From contig NZ_JPRK01000008.1 in NCBI RefSeq assembly GCF_000832125.1, positions 62,001 through 126,000 of the forward strand: a stretch of 64,000 nucleotides of DNA. The letters are read 5' to 3'. The notes beneath the pieces are model-generated. The model had not been told where the DNA came from. It did no database searches and worked only from the letters and a program-made list of their open reading frames with translations. Positions within the stretch are counted from its first letter, which is position 1, and each line of letters starts with the position of its first letter. Made by a program: the position numbers and the translations under genes. The stretch comes from Flavobacterium hibernum. GTDB taxonomy: Bacteria > Bacteroidota > Bacteroidia > Flavobacteriales > Flavobacteriaceae. Shown here piece after piece: positions 47,563 through 55,395 of this stretch.

Positions 47563-47757
47563 CTAACTCTCTAAACCATCTCTCATGTTTTGGATGTAAG
47601 CAGCTTTTTGAATTTGTGCTCTTTTGATAACAGAAGGCTTAATAAAAGCAGTACGTGCTCTTAATTGACGAACAGTTCCTGTTTTATCAAATTTTCTTTT
47701 GTAGCGCTTTAATGCTCTATCTATATTTTCTCCGTCTTTAATTGGTATAATTAACAT
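47563..47757 (-). CDS. rpsU: 30S ribosomal protein bS21
   Basis: 64 residues, basic. IIPIKDGENIDRALKRYKRKFDKTG and RARTAFIKPSVIKR, seen in pieces, mark bS21. In Bacteroidota this protein helps sequester the 16S anti-Shine-Dalgarno sequence. The gene has a strong Shine-Dalgarno sequence of its own, so a feedback link is likely. It has its own terminator and a candidate promoter. Confidence 0.96.
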   Translation of the reverse strand: MLIIPIKDGENIDRALKRYKRKFDKTGTVRQLRARTAFIKPSVIKRAQIQKAAYIQNMRDGLES

Positions 47758-47765
47758 AATATTGA

Positions 47766-47776
47766 CACCTCCTCTC
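47766..47776 (-). promoter_or_regulatory. Strong Shine-Dalgarno sequence of rpsU
   Basis: The minus strand reads GAGAGGAGGTG, 8 bases before the rpsU ATG, covering AGGAGG fully. Such a long match is unusual in this phylum, where most genes lack one. In F. johnsoniae bS21-poor ribosomes are reported to favour such messages; the regulatory role here is inferred from that. Confidence 0.8.
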
Positions 47777-47786
47777 GTTAAGGCTG

Positions 47787-47794
47787 CAAAAGTA
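47787..47794 (-). promoter_or_regulatory. Candidate -7 promoter element of rpsU
   Basis: CAAAAGTA on the + strand reads TACTTTTG on the minus strand, 30 bases before the start codon. No good -33 element was seen. Confidence 0.4.
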
Positions 47795-47879
47795 TATATT
47801 AATTATTAATTATGAGTTATGAATTCTTGTTTTTTTTTAGAAAAAAAGAAAAAAGAGAAAAGATTTCAACTAAATCATT

Positions 47880-47910
47880 ACCCTTTACTCTTTATTACTC
47901 TTTACTCTTT
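47880..47910. repeat. Degenerate 7-base repeats at the acyl-CoA dehydrogenase 3' end
   Basis: ACCCTTT, ACTCTTT, a three-base break, then ACTCTTT and ACTCTTT. The last copies form the final codons and stop of the gene. Confidence 0.75.
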
Positions 47911-49044
47911 CAACAAATTCCTTGAGATAACTAATTTTTGAATTTCAGTTGTTCCCTCTCCTATTGTACATAATTTAGAATCACGATAGAATTTCTCTAC
48001 GGGATAATCTTTCGTGTAACCATAACCACCATGAATTTGAACAGCTTCGTTGGCTATTTTGACACAGGCTTCTGAAGCATACATTTTTGCCATTGCACCA
48101 AGTGTTGTAACTGGCTTGTGCTGTTGTTTTAAAAATGCAGCCTTATGCAACAATAACTCTGAAGCTTCAATTTCTGTAGCCATATCAGCCAATTTAAATG
48201 AAATACCTTGAAAACTACTAATAGGTTGTCCAAATTGATGTCTTTCTTTCGAATATTTTAAAGCAGCCTCGTAAGCACCCTTTGCAATACCTAATGACAG
48301 TGCACCAATTGAAATTCGTCCTCCGTCTAATACTTTCATTGCCTGAATAAATCCCTGCCCCACTTCACCTAATCTATTTGCATCTGGCACTCGACAATTA
48401 TCAAAAACAAGCTCTGCTGTTTCGCTGGCACGCATTCCTAATTTATTTTCTTTTTTACCCGAAGTAAATCCAGGCATTCCTTTTTCAAAAACAAAAGAAG
48501 TCATTCCTTTCGAATCACCTTTTTCTCCAGTTCGCACAATAACAACTGCAACGTCTCCAGAGATCGCATGTGTAATAAAGTTTTTCGCTCCATTTACAAT
48601 CCAATGATCTCCATCTTTTACTGCTGTAGTATTCATACCTCCCGCATCTGAACCAGTATTATGTTCCGTTAATCCCCATGCACCAATATACTCTGCAGTT
48701 GCTAATTTTGGCAACCACTTTTTCTTTTGCTCCTCGTTCCCAAAAGTCAAAATATGATTTGTACATAATGAGTTATGTGCGGCTACCGACAAACCGATTG
48801 AAGGATCAACTTTTGAAATTTCCTCTACCACGGTAATATATTCATGATATCCTAATCCTGATCCTCCATATTCTTCAGGAACCAGAACCCCCATAAATCC
48901 CATTTCACCTAATTTTTTAAATAAGGGAATTGGAAAAATTTGAGCTTCATCCCAATCCATTATATAGGGCTTAATATTTTTCTCGGCAAAATCTTTTATA
49001 GATTGAGCAATCATAGACTGCGTTTCGTTATAATCAAAATTCAT
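47902..49044 (-). CDS. Acyl-CoA dehydrogenase
   Basis: 380 residues, the usual length. FAD and substrate motifs are AWGLTEHNTGSDAGGM and FITHA. The catalytic base lies in the family's IGEGTTEIQKLVISR region near the C-terminus (Glu of the short/branched-chain group). GGYGYTKDYPVEKFYRD is also typical. It catalyses alpha,beta-dehydrogenation of acyl-CoA in fatty or branched-chain acid breakdown. It ends in a short repeat array and follows the HhH gene by 14 bases, possibly co-transcribed. Confidence 0.95.
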   Translation of the reverse strand: MNFDYNETQSMIAQSIKDFAEKNIKPYIMDWDEAQIFPIPLFKKLGEMGFMGVLVPEEYGGSGLGYHEYITVVEEISKVDPSIGLSVAAHNSLCTNHILTFGNEEQKKKWLPKLATAEYIGAWGLTEHNTGSDAGGMNTTAVKDGDHWIVNGAKNFITHAISGDVAVVIVRTGEKGDSKGMTSFVFEKGMPGFTSGKKENKLGMRASETAELVFDNCRVPDANRLGEVGQGFIQAMKVLDGGRISIGALSLGIAKGAYEAALKYSKERHQFGQPISSFQGISFKLADMATEIEASELLLHKAAFLKQQHKPVTTLGAMAKMYASEACVKIANEAVQIHGGYGYTKDYPVEKFYRDSKLCTIGEGTTEIQKLVISRNLLKE

Positions 49045-49058
49045 TGTGTGATGCTTTT

Positions 49059-49946
49059 TTAGAACTCCAAATATAAACTAATTATTTTTGCTTTATCAAC
49101 AGGAAAATCTTTAATTTTTGCTAAATCCTCAATATTATCAAAATTTCCATTCATACTTCGAGCAGTTACAATTTGTTTCGCCAATGCATATTTGAAATAA
49201 GGAAACTGAGATAATTCTTTTAAAGAAGCATCATTTATTTTAATTCTTTTAAAGTTTGGAGGTAGCAAAACTTTAAAATGCTTATTTAATTGTAACAAAA
49301 CTTCTGGAGAAAGCCCCCAAATATCGTTCATTTGTTCCATCGAAACAAAACAACCAAAGATTTCTTTTTGTTTTAAAATTCGCGAAGACAATGCTTCTCC
49401 TATGCCATATAATTTAATCAAATCTTCTTGATTAGCTTGATTTATATCTGAGAGTATTATTTTTTCCTTCTTCTCGTAATCTTTCTTAGTATATTCTTTT
49501 TTCTCTCTATTATATACACTTTTATTCTGAATCCAATCGGGAAACTTGAACAAAGGTGATATCGCTGATAATAATGAATCTGATATTTTGGTCACTCCCT
49601 GAAATTCTTCCGCAGAACTAACATACTTATTCTCTTTTCGAAAAGATAATAAACGATCTATTTCTTGAGTAGACATTCCTAATTTATACCCTTTATAATC
49701 TGAAATAAAATTAGGATTAAAAGTATAGACTTTTGGTTTTTCATTAAATCTAGATGATTTCATAGAATCTATCTCTGATTGCAAAGCCATCCATTGTTGT
49801 TTTTCAGGATACTCTTTTTCAGCAAAACTAAAATCAGCAAAAAAATAAACTCCTTGTAAAATAATGATAATTACAAACAATAGAAAAACCCCTGTACGTT
49901 GTTGATTGGTAAATTTAAAATAAGCCGATACTACTTTAAGATTCAT
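49059..49946 (-). CDS. Membrane-anchored helix-hairpin-helix (ComEA-like) protein
   Basis: 295 residues. One transmembrane helix at about 17-35 (GVFLLFVIIIILQGVYFF) is followed by repeated helix-hairpin-helix units. The clearest are DINQANQEDLIKLYGIGEALSSRI at about 170-195, INDASLKELSQFPYFKYALAKQIV at about 235-260, and the terminal NFDNIEDLAKIKDFP. ComEA-type HhH proteins bind DNA at the cell envelope during uptake. A role in DNA binding is likely, in uptake uncertain. Confidence 0.82.
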   Translation of the reverse strand: MNLKVVSAYFKFTNQQRTGVFLLFVIIIILQGVYFFADFSFAEKEYPEKQQWMALQSEIDSMKSSRFNEKPKVYTFNPNFISDYKGYKLGMSTQEIDRLLSFRKENKYVSSAEEFQGVTKISDSLLSAISPLFKFPDWIQNKSVYNREKKEYTKKDYEKKEKIILSDINQANQEDLIKLYGIGEALSSRILKQKEIFGCFVSMEQMNDIWGLSPEVLLQLNKHFKVLLPPNFKRIKINDASLKELSQFPYFKYALAKQIVTARSMNGNFDNIEDLAKIKDFPVDKAKIISLYLEF

Positions 49947-50156
49947 TGATAAATATTTTTTTGCATCTATTACATTAAAACAAAAGTAGCTGAAAAAACA
50001 AATAAATTATTAAGAAAATTACTAAAAATTATTACATTTACAAAATTATCATTCTGACATTAAATAAGAAATAATTTAATAAATAAATGATGCTTGACTA
50101 GGTTTATCGGCAGTTTTATTAGAATTTTAAATATTTTATAACTTAAAAGAAGATAA

Positions 50157-50190
50157 TTGTTTTTATTTTTTACAAAAAACGATACATTTG
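50157..50190 (+). promoter_or_regulatory. Promoter of the permease gene
   Basis: TTG at 50157-50159 and TACATTTG at 50183-50190 with a 23-base spacer. The -7 box matches the consensus exactly and lies 31 bases before the start codon. Confidence 0.5.
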
Positions 50191-50221
50191 GAGCTTAATA
50201 ACAATAAACCAATAAAATTAT

Positions 50222-51673
50222 ATGTCAATTTGGAAAACTAAACCACTTTCGGTATTGCTTGACGAAGCATCCGAATCTGAAAAAGGCTTAAAAAGAACAT
50301 TATCTTCACGGTCGCTTGTTGCGCTTGGAGTTGGTGCCATTATTGGAGCCGGATTATTCTCGCTAACAGGAATTGCAGCAGCAGAACATGCTGGACCAGC
50401 AGTAACTCTTTCTTTTATTTTAGCAGCTGTTGGATGTGCTTTTGCAGGACTTTGTTATGCAGAATTTGCCTCTATGATTCCAGTTGCAGGTAGTGCTTAT
50501 ACCTATTCGTATGCTACTATGGGAGAATTCATGGCTTGGATTATCGGTTGGGATTTAGTTCTAGAATATGCTTTGGGTGCAGCCACAGTTGGCGTGAGTT
50601 GGTCCCGTTATTTACTTGAATTATTAAATAAATACGGAATACATCTCCCGCACGAGTTTATATGCTCTCCTTGGGAAACTTTAAAATTAAGTGATGGTAC
50701 CGTAATTGAAGGCGGAATAGTAAATCTACCTGCAATCTTTATTGTTTCGATGTTATCTCTATTATTAATTAGAGGAACAAAAGAATCTGCGTCATTAAAT
50801 AACTTTTTAGTAGTTGTAAAAGTTGCTGTTGTAATTGTTTTCATTGTTTTAGGATGGAAATTTATCGACACATCAAACTACACTCCATACATTCCAGCAA
50901 ACACAGGTGTTTTTGGTGAATTTGGATGGTCAGGAATCGCTGCTGGAGCTGGAACTGTGTTTTTTGCTTTTATTGGTTTTGACGCTGTATCGACAGCTGC
51001 TCAAGAAGCTAAAAATCCACAAAAAGGAATGCCGATTGGTATCTTAGGATCATTAATAATTTGTACTTTATTATATGTGTTTTTTGCTCACGTTATGACT
51101 GGTCTTGTTAATTATAAAGAGTTTGCAGGAGATGCAAAACCAGCTGCAACTGCATTTGCAAAAACGGGTTACGATTTTCTACAAACAGGTTTAATCGTTG
51201 CTATATTAGCTGGTTATACTTCTGTAATGTTAGTAATGCTTATGGGACAAAGTCGTGTATTTTACACTATGAGTAAAGATGGTTTATTACCTCCATTCTT
51301 CAGTTCAATACACTCTAAATTCCGTACTCCTTGGAAAACAAACCTTTTCTTCTTAGTATTTGTAAGTTTATTTGCTGGTCTTGTTCCAGTAAGTGATCTA
51401 GGTCATATGGTAAGTATTGGAACTTTATTAGCGTTTGTACTGGTATGTATTGGCGTAATGGTAATGCGTAAAAAAATGCCGAACGCTCCAAGATCATTTA
51501 GAACTCCTTTGGTTCCTTTTGTACCAATTGCAGGTATCATAATCTGTCTAGCTTTAATGTATTCATTACCTAACGAAAGCTGGTTAAGACTTGTTGTTTG
51601 GATGGCACTAGGAGTTGTAATTTACTTTGTATATGGTAAGAAAAACAGCAAACTAAACAATCCACAAGAATAG
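50222..51673 (+). CDS. APC-superfamily amino acid permease (cationic amino acid transporter-like)
   Basis: 483 residues with about twelve transmembrane helices. Helix 1 has ALGVGAIIGAGLFSLTGIAA and helix 6 GAGTVFFAFIGFDAVSTAAQEAKNPQKGMP, both seen in pieces, which is typical of the CAT/YfnA group. It is an inner-membrane transporter for an amino acid, substrate unknown. It is a separate unit with its own promoter and a strong terminator. It is only distantly similar to the permease at 4641. Confidence 0.93.
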   Translation: MSIWKTKPLSVLLDEASESEKGLKRTLSSRSLVALGVGAIIGAGLFSLTGIAAAEHAGPAVTLSFILAAVGCAFAGLCYAEFASMIPVAGSAYTYSYATMGEFMAWIIGWDLVLEYALGAATVGVSWSRYLLELLNKYGIHLPHEFICSPWETLKLSDGTVIEGGIVNLPAIFIVSMLSLLLIRGTKESASLNNFLVVVKVAVVIVFIVLGWKFIDTSNYTPYIPANTGVFGEFGWSGIAAGAGTVFFAFIGFDAVSTAAQEAKNPQKGMPIGILGSLIICTLLYVFFAHVMTGLVNYKEFAGDAKPAATAFAKTGYDFLQTGLIVAILAGYTSVMLVMLMGQSRVFYTMSKDGLLPPFFSSIHSKFRTPWKTNLFFLVFVSLFAGLVPVSDLGHMVSIGTLLAFVLVCIGVMVMRKKMPNAPRSFRTPLVPFVPIAGIIICLALMYSLPNESWLRLVVWMALGVVIYFVYGKKNSKLNNPQE

Positions 51674-51691
51674 ATAGTTTCAACATAAAAT

Positions 51692-51739
51692 AAAAAAAGG
51701 GCTTTAAAAGTAATTATTTACTTTAAAGCCCTTTTTTTA
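51692..51739. terminator. Bidirectional terminator after the permease gene
   Basis: AAAAAAAGGGCTTTAAA and TTTAAAGCCCTTTTTTT form a long stem between convergent genes. Confidence 0.9.
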
Positions 51740-51755
51740 TGCTTAAAACTTTCTT

Positions 51756-51983
51756 TTATAAATCAAAAACCGAAGTTCGTTTCGCACGAATTAAATCCTT
51801 TAATCGAATCCAGAAAGCTAACGTAAGATAAACACCAAAACCTAAGCCGGCTGTTACGAATGAAATATAAATAAAAAACAGCCTAACACTTGTTACACGC
51901 ATACCCAATTTGTCTGCTAATCTTGAAGAAACATGAAATCCGTATTTCTCGAAAAAGAACTTTAGTTTTAAAATAGCTGACAT
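51756..51983 (-). CDS. PspC-domain small membrane protein
   Basis: 75 residues. The PspC pattern is visible: a helix with KYGFHVSSRLADKLGMRVTSVRLFFIY followed by a hydrophobic segment FVTAGLGFGVYLTLAFW. Family members are stress-response membrane proteins. No other psp gene is nearby. Confidence 0.85.
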   Translation of the reverse strand: MSAILKLKFFFEKYGFHVSSRLADKLGMRVTSVRLFFIYISFVTAGLGFGVYLTLAFWIRLKDLIRAKRTSVFDL

Positions 51984-52068
51984 GTTTTTTATTTTTAAGT
52001 TTTATCCTTCGGCTAAGCTCGGGACTGCAAAAGTACAAAATTATCTCATCGACACATTTTCTAATTAT

Positions 52069-53340
52069 CTAATTATTCTTCAATAGCTCCATTCCTATTG
52101 CACATTTAAGACATGCTTTTTGATTGCAATATTCATTTTTTAATTCTAGCAATGTTTGAGTTTCAAATGCACTATTTGAAGCTATTCCAAACGATTCAAA
52201 TTTACTTATGATGGCATTTTTCTCTGGAGCCACTTCATTCAGAAAAGCAATTAGCTCTTCAGAAATCGATTCTCCCATTACACTCGAATAAGCAAACTGA
52301 AGTGGAATTATCGTATTTATAATTAATAAATCTATGAATGATTTAGATAATAACTTTACTTTTTTCGGGCTTTCTTTATCAAACTGATAATGATTTTGCC
52401 AATACAAACCTGTACAAATATTTAACAACTGATAAACTTCTTTAACTGATTTTAAAGTGATTATTTTTGAAAAAAGATTCTGATGTTTGTGATATAAATT
52501 AGCCAATTGAGAAAGACGAATTGTTGGAAAATTATCCGGACGATGTTTAAAAAACTGGACTGGATCTGCATAACTTCTATTCAATTGATATTTATTCAAA
52601 AGATAATAACATCTGATTTTAAGGTCAGTAAAATAAACATCTTCTTTCTCAGAATCCAGCAAACCTGAAAAACCAAAAAGCAATGCCTCAAGATTTTCAA
52701 CTTCAAAACTTTCTTTTCTAACAATTGAAAACGGAATAGATTTCGCAATCTGAAAAAAGATATTTCCGTTTGTATTCAAACCAAAATTCTTTGATAATAA
52801 ACAAAATAAAACGGCTTCCCAATCTTGATTTGTCTCTTCGAGCAGATCGTATATAATTTTTGATTTTCGCTCTAAACGATCGAAAAACAATCGTTCTTGC
52901 CAATTTTTAAATGTAAACTCATCTATTTCGCTTATATTTTTCTCACAAAATATCCAGGATTTTGGAGTAATTAAGGAATTATAACTAGAGATTATGTCTT
53001 TGGAAACATAGTCTTTTAAAACTAGAACAGGAATTTCTGAATTATTCTTGCCAAATATTTCGGTATCATGCTCCCAGACTACATGCAAAATGACATTATC
53101 ATAAGCCGGGTCTTTCTCATGCCCATGAACATACCAATCTGAAGATTTTATGTGAATTTCGATATTTCCTGCCCATTTCTGATTTCCAATCTTAATTTGA
53201 GCATTAAAAAAATCAGGGCCAGAGAGTTCTAAATAATCACCTGTTTTCACAATTGTAATTATTTCATTTTGAGTAGTTCTTAAATTTAGAGCATCAAATT
53301 TTTTGAATCTCCAGAGATAATGAAGAAAGTCTTCTTTCAT
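52069..53340 (-). CDS. DUF2851 family protein
   Basis: 423 residues. The N-terminal MKEDFLHYLWRFKKFDALNL and GPDFFNAQIKIGNQKWAGNIEIHIKSSDWYVHGHEKDPAYDNVILHVVWEHD (seen in pieces) are the recognised DUF2851 core. The C-terminus holds a CxxC-like pair (CNQKACLKCAIGMEL). It is soluble, with no signal peptide. The function is unknown to me. It is followed on the same strand by pspC. Confidence 0.88.
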   Translation of the reverse strand: MKEDFLHYLWRFKKFDALNLRTTQNEIITIVKTGDYLELSGPDFFNAQIKIGNQKWAGNIEIHIKSSDWYVHGHEKDPAYDNVILHVVWEHDTEIFGKNNSEIPVLVLKDYVSKDIISSYNSLITPKSWIFCEKNISEIDEFTFKNWQERLFFDRLERKSKIIYDLLEETNQDWEAVLFCLLSKNFGLNTNGNIFFQIAKSIPFSIVRKESFEVENLEALLFGFSGLLDSEKEDVYFTDLKIRCYYLLNKYQLNRSYADPVQFFKHRPDNFPTIRLSQLANLYHKHQNLFSKIITLKSVKEVYQLLNICTGLYWQNHYQFDKESPKKVKLLSKSFIDLLIINTIIPLQFAYSSVMGESISEELIAFLNEVAPEKNAIISKFESFGIASNSAFETQTLLELKNEYCNQKACLKCAIGMELLKNN

Positions 53341-53417
53341 ATTTAGGCTTATACAAGGATTTATAAAAGTCTAAATTAATTAAAATAATATTAATCTTAC
53401 AAATAACTAAATGTTTT

Positions 53418-53900
53418 TTACTTTAGTAAATACAATTTCGCGCACGCTCGAGCATCAGATAATGCCTCGTGATGATTTAATTGGATTTTCATTTCACGAC
53501 AACAATCACTTAGTTTGGTAGGTTTTAAACCTTTTGCTTTATAAATTTTAACGGTACACTCCCAACGTTCAGCAATATTTAAATCTTCGTACTGTAGGCC
53601 ATAAAGTGCCATTGATTTAGCTAGAACATTACGATCAAAGCTTTCATTATGCGCAACCACAACTCTATTTTTTATTCTTTTTTCAATTTCGGGATACACT
53701 TGCAAAAATGATTTTGCGTTAACCGTATCTCGTGGATAAATTCCGTGAACCTGGATCGTAAACGGATTATACACGTTATTTGGCGGTTTAATCAATGTAA
53801 CAAACTCATCTACAATTATTCCGTTTTCAACAGTAACAATCCCAACAGAGCACGGATGATATCCTGTTGCAGTTTCAAAATCTATAGCCGTAAAGTTCAT
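53418..53900 (-). CDS. DnaQ-like 3'-5' exonuclease, single domain
   Basis: 160 residues. DEDDh motifs are D7/E9 (AIDFETATG), motif II HNESFDRNVL and motif III HHEALSDARACAKLY. It resembles small stand-alone exonucleases of the DNA polymerase III epsilon family. The role could be proofreading, repair or nucleic-acid turnover. Confidence 0.92.
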   Translation of the reverse strand: MNFTAIDFETATGYHPCSVGIVTVENGIIVDEFVTLIKPPNNVYNPFTIQVHGIYPRDTVNAKSFLQVYPEIEKRIKNRVVVAHNESFDRNVLAKSMALYGLQYEDLNIAERWECTVKIYKAKGLKPTKLSDCCREMKIQLNHHEALSDARACAKLYLLK

Positions 53901-53920
53901 TTTTAAAATTTAGTTAAGCG

Positions 53921-53963
53921 AAAAATCCATAAATCTAATCTTGCAAACTAGATTTATGGATTT
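53921..53963 (-). terminator. Terminator of the cystathionine beta-synthase-like gene
   Basis: AAATCCATAAATCTA and TAGATTTATGGATTT form a 15-pair stem, followed on the minus strand by TTTTT. Confidence 0.85.
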
Positions 53964-53984
53964 ATAATATTACAAAAAACTGTC

Positions 53985-55346
53985 TTATTTTATTGATCCA
54001 ATAATATCATATTTTGTAATAATATGATGATTTCCATTTTCTAAATCAACCAAAACAGCGTCATTTTCTTTCGTAAATAGTTTAGAAACTTCTTCAATAG
54101 GCGTTCCTAGTTTCACTATAGGAAAAGGTTTCCCCATTACTTCTTTAATTGGTTTTTCGGCTACGTTTTTATCAGCAACATAACTTCTAAACAAATCTGT
54201 TTCATCAACAGAACCAACAAATCCGTTAATATCTACTACCGGAATTTGCGATATTTTATATTTACGCATACGCTCGATTGCGTGCGAAACTAGCTCTTCG
54301 GTACGAACTACGATCAATTGTTTGTCGAGATGGTCTTTAATAACGTCTTCTGCTTTTGTAACGTTTTCTTCTAAGAATCCGCGTTCACGCATCCAATCGT
54401 CGTTAAACATTTTACCAACATAACGGCTTCCTGAATCGTGAAAAAGAACTACAACTACATCTTCTGGTTTAAAATGTTCTTTTAACTGCAACAATCCTTT
54501 TATACAAGCTCCTGCTGAATTTCCAACAAAAATAGCTTCTTCAAGTGCAATTTTTCTGGTATAAACTGCTGCATCTTTATCGGTTACTTTTGTAAATCCG
54601 TCTATTAAAGAAAAGTCAACATTTTTAGGCAAAATATCTTCTCCAATTCCTTCTGTAATGTAAGAGTAAATTTCGTTCTCATCAAAAATTCCAGTTTCAT
54701 GATATTTTTTAAAAACGGAACCATACGTATCAATTCCCCAAATTTTAATATTTGGATTTTTCTCTTTTAAATATTTTCCAACTCCGGAGATTGTTCCACC
54801 TGTTCCTACTCCTACAACAAAGTGAGTGATTTTTCCGTCAGTTTGTTTCCAAATTTCTGGTCCTGTTTGCTCATAATGTGCCAAAGAGTTTGACATGTTA
54901 TCATATTGATTTACATACCAAGAATTTGGTGTTTCACTCGCCAAACGTTTTGAAACTGAATAATAAGAACGTGGATCTGTAGGTTCTACATCTGTAGGAC
55001 AAACTACTACTTTGGCTCCAACGGCACGCAAAATATCCATTTTTTCTTTAGATTGTTTATCTGATATTACACAAATTAACTTATATCCTTTAATGATTGC
55101 AACAAGTGCTAATCCCATTCCGGTATTTCCAGATGTTCCTTCAATGATTGTTCCTCCTGGTTTTAATCGACCATCGGCCTCTGCATCTTCAATCATTTTT
55201 ACGGCCATTCTGTCTTTTACTGAATTTCCAGGATTAAAAGTTTCGACTTTTGCCAATACTAGCGCATCAATTTCAGCAACAATTTTGTTGAGTTTTACCA
55301 ATGGTGTATTACCAATTGTTTCTAAAATGTTATTTGAAAAGTCCAT
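53985..55346 (-). CDS. Pyridoxal-phosphate cystathionine beta-synthase / cysteine synthase with CBS domains
   Basis: 453 residues. PLP-dependent fold type II core at about 1-325: Lys44 in NPGNSVKDRM is the cofactor lysine, and EGTSGNTGMGLA the phosphate/substrate loop. A glycine-rich VGVGTGGTISGVG follows. Two CBS regulatory motifs lie at about 340-453 (EELVSHAIERMRKYKISQIPVV, then KLGTPIEEVSKLFTKENDAVLV). It joins serine or acetylserine with a thiol to form cystathionine or cysteine. The CBS pair suggests adenosyl-ligand control. Which reaction dominates cannot be told. Confidence 0.93.
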   Translation of the reverse strand: MDFSNNILETIGNTPLVKLNKIVAEIDALVLAKVETFNPGNSVKDRMAVKMIEDAEADGRLKPGGTIIEGTSGNTGMGLALVAIIKGYKLICVISDKQSKEKMDILRAVGAKVVVCPTDVEPTDPRSYYSVSKRLASETPNSWYVNQYDNMSNSLAHYEQTGPEIWKQTDGKITHFVVGVGTGGTISGVGKYLKEKNPNIKIWGIDTYGSVFKKYHETGIFDENEIYSYITEGIGEDILPKNVDFSLIDGFTKVTDKDAAVYTRKIALEEAIFVGNSAGACIKGLLQLKEHFKPEDVVVVLFHDSGSRYVGKMFNDDWMRERGFLEENVTKAEDVIKDHLDKQLIVVRTEELVSHAIERMRKYKISQIPVVDINGFVGSVDETDLFRSYVADKNVAEKPIKEVMGKPFPIVKLGTPIEEVSKLFTKENDAVLVDLENGNHHIITKYDIIGSIK

Positions 55347-55395
55347 TTTTATTTTAATTTAAATATTTGGTTTTTAATATAAAGAGAGTCCTAAT

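Noticed and set aside
52005-52030. TTCGGCTAAGCTCGGG before pspC, like a remnant of a flavobacterial intergenic repeat
   Set aside because: Only one short copy in the window; no evidence for a repeat family can be shown here.
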